Counted from the first letter of the stretch, positions 45,477 through 55,371 are shown. The stretch: 64,000 nt of DNA from Roseateles sp. SL47 (GCF_026625885.1 NZ_CP113068.1:4092001-4156000), one strand, 5' to 3'. Notes: a model not told the origin generated them from the sequence alone. Translations and numbers: made by a program.

Positions 45477-46238
45477 ATGATCCTGGATCAATTCCAGCTG
45501 GGTGGTCGCGTGGCCATTGTCACGGGCTGCAACACCGGCCTGGGGCAGGGCATGGCGGTGGCATTGGCGCAGGCCGGTGCGGACATCGTGGGTGTCAATG
45601 TGTCGGACCCGGTGCAGACCCGCGCCGAAGTGGAGGCCCATGGCCGCCGCTTCCTGGACCTGCGGGCCAACCTGGGGGACATCAGCTGCATCGAAGGCCT
45701 GGTGGCCGAAGCCCGCTCCCTCAGCGGCCACATCGACATCCTGGTCAACAACGCCGGCATCATCCGCCGCGAGGACGCCATCCGCTTCAGCGAGCAGGAC
45801 TGGGACGACGTCATCAATCTCAACCTGAAGACGGTGTTCTTCTTCTCGCAGGCCGTCGCCCGCCAATATCTGGCGCAGGGCAGCGGCGGCAAGATCATCA
45901 ATGTCGCGTCCATGCTGTCGTTCCAGGGCGGTGTGCGGGTGCCTTCCTACACCGCCAGCAAAAGCGGCGTGATGGGCATCACCCGGCTGATGGCCAATGA
46001 ATGGGCCTCGCACGGCATCAATGTGAATGCGATCGCGCCGGGCTACATGGCCACCAACAACACCGTCGCGCTCCGCCAGGACGAGGCCCGCAATGCGGCC
46101 ATCCTGGAGCGGATCCCGGCGGGCCGCTGGGGCGTGCCGGACGACCTGGCCGGCCCGGTGGTGTTCCTGGCCTCCAAGGCCTCCGACTATGTCAACGGCT
46201 ACACCGTCGCCGTCGACGGCGGCTGGCTGGCACGCTAG
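45477..46238 (+). CDS. kduD: 2-dehydro-3-deoxy-D-gluconate 5-dehydrogenase
   Basis: A 253-residue short-chain dehydrogenase that reduces diketo-deoxygluconate to KDG with NAD(P)H, the step after KduI. The cofactor loop VTGCNTGLGQG, the structural motif ILVNNAGII, and the catalytic YTASK with upstream NVASML Ser are present. The C-terminus has the family ending NGYTVAVDGGWLAR. It is between kduI and the ABC importer genes. Confidence 0.95.
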   Translation: MILDQFQLGGRVAIVTGCNTGLGQGMAVALAQAGADIVGVNVSDPVQTRAEVEAHGRRFLDLRANLGDISCIEGLVAEARSLSGHIDILVNNAGIIRREDAIRFSEQDWDDVINLNLKTVFFFSQAVARQYLAQGSGGKIINVASMLSFQGGVRVPSYTASKSGVMGITRLMANEWASHGINVNAIAPGYMATNNTVALRQDEARNAAILERIPAGRWGVPDDLAGPVVFLASKASDYVNGYTVAVDGGWLAR

Positions 46239-46413
46239 GCTCGCGCCACACCATCGGGCTCCAGCGTCCCCACCCGATCCGAGGGACGCGGAACCCGATC
46301 ACTGAAGGCCGAGGCGCCGTCATGGCCCTGGCCGGACTGGATGCGAGAGTCTGCCCATGCCTGGCCATGTGCCGGGCAGCGGCAGGTCGACCGACGAGAC
46401 AACGGGAGGCCGC

Positions 46414-47301
46414 GTGTACGAGAACAAGAAGTTGGGGTTTCTTTTCGTCCTGCCTTTTGTGCTGGGCGTACTGCTGTTCAAGCTGTTCCCCTTTGTGATG
46501 AGCTTTGCGCTCAGCTTCACCCAATATGACCTGATCGACCCACCGCAGTTCGTGGGCCTGCAGAACTACCAGGAACTGGCGACCGACGATCCGCTGTTCC
46601 GCAAATCGCTGGGCGTGACCCTGCTGTTTGCGGTGCTGGCGGTGCCGCTGCGGGTTGGCTTTGCCCTGCTCATCGCGCATGTGCTGAATTTCAAGCTGCG
46701 CGGCATCAATTTCTTCCGCGCCGCGTTCTACATCCCGTCCATCCTGGGGGGGTCGATTGCGGTGGCGGTGTTGTGGCGTTTTGTGTTTGCCCGGCAGGGG
46801 CTGGTGAACCTGGTGCTGGCGCAGTTCGGCATCGACCCCATTCCCTGGCTGGCGGACGAGCACTATTCCATGTGGACCATCGTGCTGCTCTTCACCTGGC
46901 AGTTCGGATCGGCCATGGTGATCTTCCTGGCGGCGCTGCAGAACGTCTCCATCTCGCTGTATGAAGCGGCGGAATGTGACGGTGCGAGCAAGGCCCAGCA
47001 GTTCTGGAAGATCACGGTGCCGCTGATCACACCGGTGATCTTCTTCAACGTGATCATGCAGATGGTGCATGCCTTCCAGGAATTCAACGGCCCCTACATG
47101 ATCACCGAGGGCGGCCCGCTGCACTCCACCTATGTGCTGGCGCTCTACATCTACGACCAGAGCTTCCGCTTCTTCAACCTTGGTTATGGCGCGGCCCTGT
47201 CGTGGGTGCTGTTTGCCCTGGTGGGCGGATTGGCGCTGCTGTCGTTCTGGAGTTCCCGTTATTGGGTCTTCTACTCCGGCGAGAAGGAGCAGAAGCGATG
47301 A
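46414..47301 (+). CDS. togM: Oligogalacturonide ABC transporter permease, TogM type
   Basis: A 295-residue MalF-family permease with about six membrane helices and the EAA loop ISLYEAAECDGASKAQQFWK, which docks the ATPase. GTG 46414 is preferred because GGGAGG lies just upstream and the hydrophobic N-terminus follows at once; ATG 46357 would add 19 polar residues. The neighbours (second permease, ATPase, binding protein, oligogalacturonate lyase) point to oligogalacturonides as cargo. Its stop overlaps the next permease gene by four bases. Confidence 0.85.
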   Translation: MYENKKLGFLFVLPFVLGVLLFKLFPFVMSFALSFTQYDLIDPPQFVGLQNYQELATDDPLFRKSLGVTLLFAVLAVPLRVGFALLIAHVLNFKLRGINFFRAAFYIPSILGGSIAVAVLWRFVFARQGLVNLVLAQFGIDPIPWLADEHYSMWTIVLLFTWQFGSAMVIFLAALQNVSISLYEAAECDGASKAQQFWKITVPLITPVIFFNVIMQMVHAFQEFNGPYMITEGGPLHSTYVLALYIYDQSFRFFNLGYGAALSWVLFALVGGLALLSFWSSRYWVFYSGEKEQKR

Positions 47302-48215
47302 GCCGCGTGCAGGTGGACCCCAAAATGACACAAGCAACCGGCGCTGCCGGTCATCCGGCACCCGCACCCCTGGTGCTGGGCCGTGACCGGGGCAACCCCT
47401 GGCTGCGTTATGCGGCCCTGGGGGTGGTGGCCATCGTGATGCTGTACCCGCTGCTGTGGCTGGTGGGCGCGTCCTTCAAGAACAATGCGGAGATCTTCAG
47501 CTCGGCCGGTTTCTGGCCGAGCCGGCTGGACTTCGATGCGTATGCCAAGGGCTGGAAGACCAGCACGGAATACACCTTTGCGACCTATTTCCTCAACAGC
47601 TTCCTGATCACCATTCCGCGCATCATCGTGACCGTGATCTCCTGTGTGATGGTGGCCTACGCCTTTGCACGCTTTGAGTTCTGGGGACGCAAGGTGCTGT
47701 TCAGCATCATGATCGCCACGATGATGCTGCCGCTGATCGTGCTGCGTCTTCCCCAATACCTGGTGTTCCGCGAGATCGGCTGGCTGGATTCCTATCTGCC
47801 GCTGATCGTGCCCTCGGCCTTCGCCACCGACACCTTCTTTGTCTTCATGCTGGTGCAGTTCCTGCGCGGCATTCCGCGGGACATGGAAGAGGCGGCCCAG
47901 ATCGACGGCTGCAATGCCTGGCAACTGCTCTGGCACATCATCGTGCCGCTGCTCAAGCCGGCCATCATTTCCGTGGTGGTGTTCCAGTTCATCTGGACGA
48001 TGAACGACTTCATGGGGCCGCTGATCTATCTGGCCTCGGTGGAGAAATATCCGGTGTCGCTGGCTTTGAAGATGAGCATCGGGGCGACGGAAGAGGTGGA
48101 GTGGGCGAATGTGATCGCCATTTCGGTGGTGGCGCTGATTCCCTCGGTGGCGGTGTTCTTTGCGGCGCAAAGGCATTTCATCGAAGGCGCGACATCCTCC
48201 GGGGTCAAGGGCTGA
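47298..48215 (+). CDS. togN: Oligogalacturonide ABC transporter permease, TogN type
   Basis: A 305-residue MalG-family permease with six predicted helices. The EAA loop is MEEAAQIDGCNAWQLLWHII. A polar N-terminal stretch of about 35 residues precedes the first helix (YAALGVVAIVMLYPLLWLVG). ATG 47298 overlaps the stop codon of the partner permease (ATGA). Together the two permeases form the inner-membrane channel of the Tog-type importer. Confidence 0.88.
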   Translation: MSRVQVDPKMTQATGAAGHPAPAPLVLGRDRGNPWLRYAALGVVAIVMLYPLLWLVGASFKNNAEIFSSAGFWPSRLDFDAYAKGWKTSTEYTFATYFLNSFLITIPRIIVTVISCVMVAYAFARFEFWGRKVLFSIMIATMMLPLIVLRLPQYLVFREIGWLDSYLPLIVPSAFATDTFFVFMLVQFLRGIPRDMEEAAQIDGCNAWQLLWHIIVPLLKPAIISVVVFQFIWTMNDFMGPLIYLASVEKYPVSLALKMSIGATEEVEWANVIAISVVALIPSVAVFFAAQRHFIEGATSSGVKG

Positions 48216-48294
48216 TCACAGGCCCGCCCATCCGGCACCGGTCCATCGGCATATCGGCACACCGGACGACGACAAGAAGATTGGAGACAGACAG

Positions 48295-49434
48295 GTGGCA
48301 AGACTTTCGCTCAACAAGGTCGAGAAGACCTATCCGAACGGCTTCAAGGCGGTCCACGGGGTGGACCTGGAAGTGCGCGACGGGGAATTCATGGTGTTTG
48401 TGGGCCCATCGGGCTGTGCCAAGTCCACGCTGCTGCGCATGATTGCCGGCCTGGAAAGTATCACCGCCGGGGAGCTGCGCATTGGCGACCGGACCGTCAA
48501 CAGCCTGGCGCCAAAGCAGCGCGGCATTGCGATGGTGTTCCAGAACTATGCGCTGTATCCCCACATGAAGGTCTACGACAACCTGGCCTTTGGTCTCAAG
48601 TTGGCCAAGACACCTGCCGACGAACTGGACCGCCGGGTGCGCCATGCCGCGCGGCTGCTGGAAATGGAGCATCTGCTGGACCGTTATCCGAAGCAGCTCT
48701 CTGGTGGCCAGGCCCAGCGGGTGGCGGTGGGGCGTGCCATTGTGAAGAAGCCGGAGGTCTTCCTCTTCGATGAGCCGCTGTCCAACCTGGATGCCAAGCT
48801 GCGTGCCGCCATGCGCGTGCGGCTGACCGAGCTGCATCGCACCCTGCGCGAAAGCGACCAACCGGCCACCACGGTCTATGTGACCCACGACCAGGTGGAG
48901 GCCATGACCATGGGCGAGCGTATCTGCGTGCTCAAGGATGGTGTCATCCAGCAGGTCGACACTCCGACGGCGCTGTATGAGCGTCCGGCCAATGCGTTTG
49001 TGGCGGGTTTCATTGGCTCGCCAGAAATGAACCTGCTGCCGGCCCGCCTGGAGGCGACGGACAATGGCCTGACGGTGCAGCTGGGCGGCTCCCGCCTGCG
49101 CCTGCCGGCCCAACGTGTGGCCGCGTTGGGCGGACTGGCCCACCGTGCGGATGGCGCGGTGCAACTGGGCCTGCGCCCGGAACACCTCACTCTTGCCCCG
49201 CGCCCGCAAGGCGACAGTGAGCCCCTGCAGGCACGGCTGCGTTTCACCGAGCACATGGGCTCCGAGGTGTATGTGCATGTCGAGCTGGGCGAGCTGGTCC
49301 TGACCGCCCGCATCCCCGCTGAGCAAGCCTTGCCGCTGCAGGGCCTGCAGCGGGGAGAGGCGGTGACGCTGCATGCACAGATGTCGGCGGCGCATCTGTT
49401 TGACGCCGACACCGGCATGAGCCTGCTCACATGA
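48295..49434 (+). CDS. togA: ABC transporter ATP-binding protein, TogA/MsmX type
   Basis: A 379-residue ATPase of the MalK/UgpC group. It has signature LSGGQAQRVAVGRAIVKKPE, Walker B VFLFDEPLSNLD, switch His in VYVTHDQVEAM, and a C-terminal TOBE-type regulatory domain (LRPEHL). The Walker A reads GPSGCAKST, with Ala (GCC) where the consensus has Gly before the Lys. GTG 48295 is preferred (GGAG eight bases upstream) and gives the normal N-terminus. The stop overlaps the binding-protein gene by four bases. Confidence 0.92.
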   Translation: MARLSLNKVEKTYPNGFKAVHGVDLEVRDGEFMVFVGPSGCAKSTLLRMIAGLESITAGELRIGDRTVNSLAPKQRGIAMVFQNYALYPHMKVYDNLAFGLKLAKTPADELDRRVRHAARLLEMEHLLDRYPKQLSGGQAQRVAVGRAIVKKPEVFLFDEPLSNLDAKLRAAMRVRLTELHRTLRESDQPATTVYVTHDQVEAMTMGERICVLKDGVIQQVDTPTALYERPANAFVAGFIGSPEMNLLPARLEATDNGLTVQLGGSRLRLPAQRVAALGGLAHRADGAVQLGLRPEHLTLAPRPQGDSEPLQARLRFTEHMGSEVYVHVELGELVLTARIPAEQALPLQGLQRGEAVTLHAQMSAAHLFDADTGMSLLT

Positions 49435-50759
49435 GCGCGACCCGTCGTCAATGGCTGGGCGCGGCGGCCGGTGCGGTCGCCGCCACCGGTGCGGGCCTTG
49501 CACTGGCCCCCGCCTTCCTGCGCGCCGAGGAGCCCCGTGTGCTGCGTTTTGCGTGGTGGGGCGGCGCGGGCCGCCACGAAGCCACGCTGAAGGCGCTGTC
49601 CCTGTTTGAACGCCGCTACGGTGTGCGGGTGAAAGCCGAATACATGGGCTTTAATGGCTATCTGGAGCGGCTGACCACCCAGATTGCCGGTGGCTCCGAG
49701 CCCGATGTGATGCAGATCAACTGGGCCTGGCTTGCCATGTTCAGCAAACGCGGCAATGGCTTTTTCGACCTTCGCCAGCAGGCCCGCCTGCTGGACCTGA
49801 GCCAGCTGGACGCCGAGGACCTGGCCTACGGCGATGTGAGCGGCAAGCTCAATGCACTGCCGGTCTCCTTCAGCGCGCGGGTGATGCTGTGGAACGAAGC
49901 GGCCTTCCAGCGCGCCGGCCTGGCGCTGCCCACCACCTGGGACGAGCTGTTTGCCACCGGTCCGGCTTTCCGCAAGGCGTTGGGCGAAGACGCCTACCCG
50001 CTGGACGGCGAGCTCTACGACATGATGCTGCTGGCCCAGGCGTGGGTGCAGCAGCGCCATGGCACGCCTTATGTCGACCCGCACGAGCCTCGGGTGGCCA
50101 TGAGCGAGGCGGCGGCGCTGGATTGGGTGCGCACCTATCGGCGGCTGATCCAGGAGCATGTGGCCACGCCGCTGCCCCTGCGCGCCAGCCTCGGTGGCGC
50201 GGAAAAACCGACCGAACAGCAGCCCGACTGGGTGAACGGCCGCTGGGCCGGCAACTACACCTGGGATTCGGTCATCGGGCTGCGCTCGTCGACGCTGGAC
50301 AAGCAGCAGCGCCTGACGCTGGGTGAGTTCCCCACCTTGCCCGGTGCGCTGGACAGCGGCATGTTTGGCCGCCCCACCGTGATGTATGCCGTCAGCCGCC
50401 ATGCCGCCACACGCGGCCATGCGGAAGAAGCCACCCGCTTGGTGAATTTCCTGCTGACCGATCTGGAAGCCTCCTCGCTGCTGGGCCGCACCCGCGGCCT
50501 GCCGTCGGCCCGGGGGCCGTTTGAACAGCTGCGTCATGGCCCCGGCGTGCCGCCGCTGGAGCTGGCCGCCCATGAACAGATTCGCGAGCAGCGGCAGGCC
50601 GGGCGCCTGCGACGGCCGGCGCCGCTCTTTGAGCATGCACGGCTGCACAAGTTCATGCGCGAGGTGTTCGAGACCGTCGCCTACCGCAAGACCACCGACG
50701 AAGCCGCTGCGCGCCGTCTGGTGACCGAGGGCCAGGCCCTGTTGCAACGCATCAAGTGA
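49431..50759 (+). CDS. togB: Extracellular solute-binding protein, TogB type
   Basis: A 442-residue family 1 solute-binding protein. It starts with a probable Tat signal (SATRRQWLGAAAGAVAATGA; twin Arg before a hydrophobic stretch), cleaved near FLRAEE. The mature part has VLRFAWWGGAGRHEATLKAL and GSEPDVMQINWAWL, typical of sugar-binding proteins that deliver oligosaccharides to MalFG-type permeases. It lies last in the importer set and is followed after 28 bases by oligogalacturonate lyase, which supports an oligogalacturonide cargo. Confidence 0.88.
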   Translation: MSATRRQWLGAAAGAVAATGAGLALAPAFLRAEEPRVLRFAWWGGAGRHEATLKALSLFERRYGVRVKAEYMGFNGYLERLTTQIAGGSEPDVMQINWAWLAMFSKRGNGFFDLRQQARLLDLSQLDAEDLAYGDVSGKLNALPVSFSARVMLWNEAAFQRAGLALPTTWDELFATGPAFRKALGEDAYPLDGELYDMMLLAQAWVQQRHGTPYVDPHEPRVAMSEAAALDWVRTYRRLIQEHVATPLPLRASLGGAEKPTEQQPDWVNGRWAGNYTWDSVIGLRSSTLDKQQRLTLGEFPTLPGALDSGMFGRPTVMYAVSRHAATRGHAEEATRLVNFLLTDLEASSLLGRTRGLPSARGPFEQLRHGPGVPPLELAAHEQIREQRQAGRLRRPAPLFEHARLHKFMREVFETVAYRKTTDEAAARRLVTEGQALLQRIK

Positions 50760-50787
50760 ACAGCGCGCACCATCGCGTGAAGACCGT

Positions 50788-51939
50788 ATGAAAGCCAACG
50801 AACGTCAACTTCGCTTTGTCACCCGTCAGGACCCGGACACTGGCGCGCGCGTCACCCGGCTGACGCCGACCGACGTCACCTGCCATCGCAACTACTTCTA
50901 TCAGAAGGCGTTCACCAATGATGGCAAGCGCCTGATCTTTGGGGCTGAATTCGGGCCGGGCAGCAGTTGGAACTACCACCTGCTGGACCTGGAATCCCAG
51001 GTGGCGACCCAGCTCACCGACCAGCCCGGCGAGAACACCTTCGGCGGCTTCCTCAGCCCGGATGACCGGCACCTCTACTTCGTGCGCGCCGAGCGTCAGC
51101 TGATCCGCCTGCAATTGGCCGACCTCAGCGAAGAGGTGGTCTACCGCGTGCCGGAAGCGTGGGTGGGTTATGGCACCTGGGTGGCCAATTCCGCGTGTAC
51201 CCGTATGGTGGGCATCGAAATCGCCGCCAGCGACTGGTTCCCGCTGAGTGACTGGCAGAAGTTCCATCAGATGTTCCACGCCAAGCCGCGTTGCCGGCTG
51301 ATCCGCATCGATCTGGCCACCGGCGAGCGCGAGGTGATTCTGGAACAGCAGGGCTGGCTGGGCCACCCGCAGTACCGCCCGTTTGACGATCAGACCGTGG
51401 CCTACTGCCATGAAGGGCCGCACGACCTGGTGGACGCCCGCATGTGGTTCATCAATGAAGACGGTACCCACATCCGCTGCGGCCGCCAGCAGGATCCCGG
51501 CGAAAGCTGCACCCATGAGTTCTGGGTGCCGGATGGCTCGGCCATGATCTATGTGTCCTACCTCAAGGGGCAGCGGGACCGCTGGATCTGCTCGCTGGAC
51601 CCGGTCACGCTGGAATCGCGCCGCCTGATGCACATGCCGCCGTGTTCCCACTTGATGAGCAACCATGATGGCAGCCTGCTGATCGGAGACGGATGTGATT
51701 CACCGGCCGACGTGGCCGATGCCAGCAGCCATCAGATCAAGACCGACCCCTATCTGCATGTGTTCGACATGAAGGCCGGCACCGAGCGTCGCGTGGCCCG
51801 GCACGACAGCAGCTGGCGGGTCTACAAGGGCAACCGGCAGGTGACCCACCCGCATCCGTCGTTCACCCCGGATGAGCGCCAGGTGCTGTTCAGCGCGGAT
51901 GCCGAGGGCGAGCCGGCGCTGTATCTGGCGGACTTGTGA
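50788..51939 (+). CDS. ogl: Oligogalacturonate lyase (PL22)
   Basis: A 383-residue beta-propeller lyase, close to the 388-residue enterobacterial Ogl. It splits imported unsaturated digalacturonate into 5-keto-4-deoxyuronate in the cytoplasm; no signal peptide is present. Family features include VTCHRNYFYQKAFTNDGKRL, CTHEFWVPDGSAMIYVSY and CSHLMSNHDGSLLIGDG, whose His residues bind manganese. The last base of its stop codon is the first base of the next ATG, so the esterase-lyase fusion is coupled to it. Confidence 0.95.
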   Translation: MKANERQLRFVTRQDPDTGARVTRLTPTDVTCHRNYFYQKAFTNDGKRLIFGAEFGPGSSWNYHLLDLESQVATQLTDQPGENTFGGFLSPDDRHLYFVRAERQLIRLQLADLSEEVVYRVPEAWVGYGTWVANSACTRMVGIEIAASDWFPLSDWQKFHQMFHAKPRCRLIRIDLATGEREVILEQQGWLGHPQYRPFDDQTVAYCHEGPHDLVDARMWFINEDGTHIRCGRQQDPGESCTHEFWVPDGSAMIYVSYLKGQRDRWICSLDPVTLESRRLMHMPPCSHLMSNHDGSLLIGDGCDSPADVADASSHQIKTDPYLHVFDMKAGTERRVARHDSSWRVYKGNRQVTHPHPSFTPDERQVLFSADAEGEPALYLADL

Positions 51940-54521
51940 TGAGAACGGCGGGGCAGGGCGTGATGGCGAATGGCCGGACAAGCATGCGGAGGGTACTGGC
52001 CGGGGCGGCGCTGGTGGTGGGAGCGACCGCCGGGTCGGTGACAGTGTTCGCGCAGACGGGCGCTCGTCCGCAGTTGTCCGAGGCGGATGCTGCCGCGCTG
52101 ACCCTGGAACGCTACCTGGGCGATTGGTCGCCCGCGCCGCTCGAAGACCCCTCGGGCCTGCGCCCGGACTTCATCGTGGCCGCCGACGGTAGTGGCACCC
52201 ACCGCACCGTGCAGGCGGCCTTGGACGCCGTGCCGGCGGCCGGGCGTGAGCACCATCGCATCCACATTCTGGTGCGGCCCGGCACCTACCGGGAGGCCTT
52301 GTGTGTGCAGGGCAAGGCGCCCTTCCGCCTCTACGGCCTGGGCGACCCAAGTGCGGTCGTCATCGTCGAGGGACGCTACAACGGCCTGGTCCGCCCGATG
52401 CCATCCACCGCCACGGCGGCGGACCGGCAAGCCGCCTCGGAGCATGTCAGCCGCGTGGCCTTGCCGGAGGGGTGCCAGATTCCACTGGCGCCTCGTGGCG
52501 GCGCTGCGGCTTCTTCCAGCGCAGCCAGCAGCAGTGTCACCGGTACCGGCGCTGCCGCTCCGCCCCCCACCTACGGCACGCCGGGCAGTGCCAGCGTTAC
52601 GCTGCTGACCGATGACGTGCAACTGCAGCGTCTCACCATCGCCAATGACGCGATGGAGGGTGTGCGCGCTGGAGTCGGATATCCCGAAGGGGCCAATGAA
52701 CGGGGAGGGGCGCAGGCCGTGGCGCTGCTCACCAAGGGCGATCGGATCCAGCTGGAAGACGTGCGGCTGATCGGTCACCAGGACACCTTCGAGGCGGAAC
52801 GCGTCAACGGCCGCTCCGGACGTGTGCTGGTGCGGCGTAGCGACATCCGGGGCGATGTCGACTTCATCTTCGGTGGCGCCACGCTGGTGATCGACAACAG
52901 CCTGATCGTCAGCCGCGCCGGCAGGCGCCAGCCGGGGCATGGGGGCCATGTCATCGCCCCCAGCACGACGCAGGACGAGCGCTACGGCATCCTGATCCAG
53001 CGCAGCCGCTGGCTGGCGGAACCGGGCGTTGCTCCGGCCAGCATCAGCCTGGGCCGTGCGTGGGACCGTGGCGTCCCCCCCGGCACCTGGCAACCCGGCG
53101 CTGCCGTGCCCAATGGCCAGGCGCTGCTGCGGGACAACCTGCTGGGGCCGCATCTGGCGCCCTGGTCGGCATCGACCTCACGTCGTCCGTTCAGCACCGA
53201 AGGAACGGCGGCCAACCGCATGGCGGAATTCCGCAACCAGGCGCTGCCGGTGGCCGCTTATGAAGGGCTGCCAGAGGGGGACGGCTGGGCCTCGGTCGAT
53301 GGCGGCACGAAGGGGGGCGCGGGGGCGGCACCCGATGCGGTCCGCTGGGTGCGCACGCGGGCCGAGCTGGATGCGGCACTGGCGCTGGGCAACACCCCCA
53401 AGATCATCGCGCTGGCCGGTCGCATCGACCTGGCAGCGGATGCCGCCGGCCGCCGCCTGGGCATGGAGGCTTTCCAGGATCCCGCCTTTGACCTAAACGC
53501 CTTTGCCAAGGCCTATGACCCCGCCACCTGGGGGCGAGGGGCGCCGCGGGGGGCGCTGGAAGACGCCCGCCAACGCTCTGCCCGCCGGCAGGCCGCGCAG
53601 GTGGTGGTGCGCATCCCCTCCCACACCACGGTGATCGGCATCACCCCGGATGCCGGTTTTGACGGCGGCTCGCTCATGATGGAGCGCGTGCAGCAGGTGA
53701 TTCTTCGCAACCTTCGCTTCTCCGATGCCTACGACTATTTCCCGGCCTGGGACCCGATGGACAACGGGCACGGGGAGTGGAACTCCGAATACGACACCGT
53801 GTCACTGCGGGATGCGCAGCACGTCTGGGTCGACCATTGCAGCTTCGACGATGGTCAGCGCCCGGACCGGGCGGAGCCGACGTTCCTGGGCCGCCCGCTG
53901 CAGCGCCATGATGGTCTGCTGGACATCACCCGCCAATCAGACCTGGTGACCGTGTCATGGAACGTGTTCCGCCAGCACGACAAGACCATGCTCATCGGCG
54001 GCAGCGACAAGCATCGCGACGATCGCGGGCGCCTGCGCGTGACGCTGCACCATAACCTCTGGGAGGCGGTGAAGGAGCGTACACCGCGCGTCCGTTTCGG
54101 TCAGGTGCATGTGGCCAACAACCTCTTCTCGGTGCGGGCGGATCAGCCGGAGGGCTATGCCTACTCTCTGGGCGTTGGCTTCGAGGCGCAGCTGCTGAGC
54201 GAAGCCAATGCCTGGGAATTGCCGGCGGATGTGCCACCGCGCCAGGTGGTGCGCTTTCTCAAGGGACAGCGCTTTGAAGACCATGGCTCGCTGGTGAACG
54301 CTCAGCCGGTGGACCTGGGGGCCGCGATCCAGGCGGCTGGTACCGGTAGCAGTGGGGCCGGCAGTACCGGAATTACCGGCAGTACCGGCACGCCGTCGGC
54401 CCTCAGCGGCCCCACGGTGTTGCCTGCCGGCTGGACCCCGCCGTACGCTTGGCGCCCAGCCCCGGCTTCCGACGTGGCCTCCCGTGTTCGCCAGGGCGCG
54501 GGCGCGGGTCGGCTGTGGTGA
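51939..54521 (+). CDS. Fused pectin methylesterase (CE8) and pectate lyase (PL1)
   Basis: An 860-residue secreted protein. A signal peptide (RRVLAGAALVVGATAGSVTV) ends near FAQTG. The CE8 domain (about 60-415) has VRPGTYREAL, QAVALLTKGDRIQLEDVRLI, then GHQDT near 278, GDVDFIFG near 304 (catalytic Asp) and LGRAWD near 372. The PL1 domain (about 447-780) has WVDHCSFDDGQ near 629 (calcium site) and ERTPRVRFGQVHVANN near 712 (catalytic Arg). A Gly/Ser/Thr-rich linker and Pro-rich tail follow. The esterase would strip methyl groups and the lyase cut the demethylated chain. ATG 51939 overlaps the ogl stop; ATG 51963 is an alternative. Confidence 0.93.
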   Translation: MRTAGQGVMANGRTSMRRVLAGAALVVGATAGSVTVFAQTGARPQLSEADAAALTLERYLGDWSPAPLEDPSGLRPDFIVAADGSGTHRTVQAALDAVPAAGREHHRIHILVRPGTYREALCVQGKAPFRLYGLGDPSAVVIVEGRYNGLVRPMPSTATAADRQAASEHVSRVALPEGCQIPLAPRGGAAASSSAASSSVTGTGAAAPPPTYGTPGSASVTLLTDDVQLQRLTIANDAMEGVRAGVGYPEGANERGGAQAVALLTKGDRIQLEDVRLIGHQDTFEAERVNGRSGRVLVRRSDIRGDVDFIFGGATLVIDNSLIVSRAGRRQPGHGGHVIAPSTTQDERYGILIQRSRWLAEPGVAPASISLGRAWDRGVPPGTWQPGAAVPNGQALLRDNLLGPHLAPWSASTSRRPFSTEGTAANRMAEFRNQALPVAAYEGLPEGDGWASVDGGTKGGAGAAPDAVRWVRTRAELDAALALGNTPKIIALAGRIDLAADAAGRRLGMEAFQDPAFDLNAFAKAYDPATWGRGAPRGALEDARQRSARRQAAQVVVRIPSHTTVIGITPDAGFDGGSLMMERVQQVILRNLRFSDAYDYFPAWDPMDNGHGEWNSEYDTVSLRDAQHVWVDHCSFDDGQRPDRAEPTFLGRPLQRHDGLLDITRQSDLVTVSWNVFRQHDKTMLIGGSDKHRDDRGRLRVTLHHNLWEAVKERTPRVRFGQVHVANNLFSVRADQPEGYAYSLGVGFEAQLLSEANAWELPADVPPRQVVRFLKGQRFEDHGSLVNAQPVDLGAAIQAAGTGSSGAGSTGITGSTGTPSALSGPTVLPAGWTPPYAWRPAPASDVASRVRQGAGAGRLW

Positions 54522-54550
54522 AATCCTCTCTTTGACCAGACACACCGCGC

Positions 54551-55360
54551 ATGGATGACGATCTGAACGATGGCAAGCAGCAGCCCGAGTCGGTGGCGGC
54601 CGTACTCAAGGTGTTTGCCATCCTGCAAGCCTTGTCCGAGCGCAGCGACACCGGCATCTCTGAACTGTCCGTGCGCCTGGCCATGCCCAAGGCCACGGTC
54701 TATCGCTTCCTGCAGACGATGAAGACGCTGGGCTATGTGCGGCAGGAGTCGGACAGCGAGCGCTACGGCCTCGCCATGAAGACCTTTGAGCTGGGCGCCA
54801 AGGCGCTGCAGTATCCGGACCTGGTCGAGCTGTCCAAGCATCACATGCAGATGCTGGCGGATGCCACAGGCGAAACCGTCCACCTGGGCACCTTGATCGA
54901 CAGCGAGATCATCTACGTGCACAAGGTGGATTCCCACCACATGCTGGGCATGTATTCGCGGGTGGGGCGCCGCGCGCCGCTGCATTGCACGGCCATCGGC
55001 AAGGTGTTGATGGCCTGGGAGCATCCGGACCGCCGCCAGCGCATCCTGGCCGGGGCCGAGTTCAAGCGGTTTCGCGACAAGACCATCACCGACCTGACGG
55101 ATTTCCAGGTGGAGCTGGACCGCGTGAAAGCGCAGGGTTTCGGCGAGGACCGCGAGGAATTCGACGACCACATCCGTTGCCTGGGCGTGCCCATCTTCGA
55201 CCGGCTGGGCCATCCGGTGGCCGGCATGAGCGTGAGCTTCCCGACCTTCCGGTATGACGATGCCAAGGCGCCGGAAGTCGTGACGATGCTGAAGGAAGCC
55301 AGCCGCGACATCTCCGCGCGGCTGGGCTGCATCAAGTTCCCGCTGGACGAGAAGGCGTAA
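54551..55360 (+). CDS. kdgR: IclR-family regulator of pectin catabolism (KdgR type)
   Basis: A 269-residue IclR protein. The winged helix contains DTGISELSVRLAMPKATVYR, and the effector domain has LGTLIDSEIIYVHKVDSHHM and PLHCTAIGKVLMAW, ending with GMSVSFPTFRYDD. Placement at the end of the pectin operon and KdgR-like palindromes at kdgF/kduI and kdgK support the KdgR name. KDG would be the inducer by analogy. It starts 29 bases after the fusion gene. Confidence 0.88.
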   Translation: MDDDLNDGKQQPESVAAVLKVFAILQALSERSDTGISELSVRLAMPKATVYRFLQTMKTLGYVRQESDSERYGLAMKTFELGAKALQYPDLVELSKHHMQMLADATGETVHLGTLIDSEIIYVHKVDSHHMLGMYSRVGRRAPLHCTAIGKVLMAWEHPDRRQRILAGAEFKRFRDKTITDLTDFQVELDRVKAQGFGEDREEFDDHIRCLGVPIFDRLGHPVAGMSVSFPTFRYDDAKAPEVVTMLKEASRDISARLGCIKFPLDEKA

Positions 55361-55371
55361 GCGAAGCCGGC

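Noticed and set aside
48876..50798. 640-codon minus-strand open frame
   Set aside because: Antisense to togA and togB, which have clear domain motifs and coupled starts.
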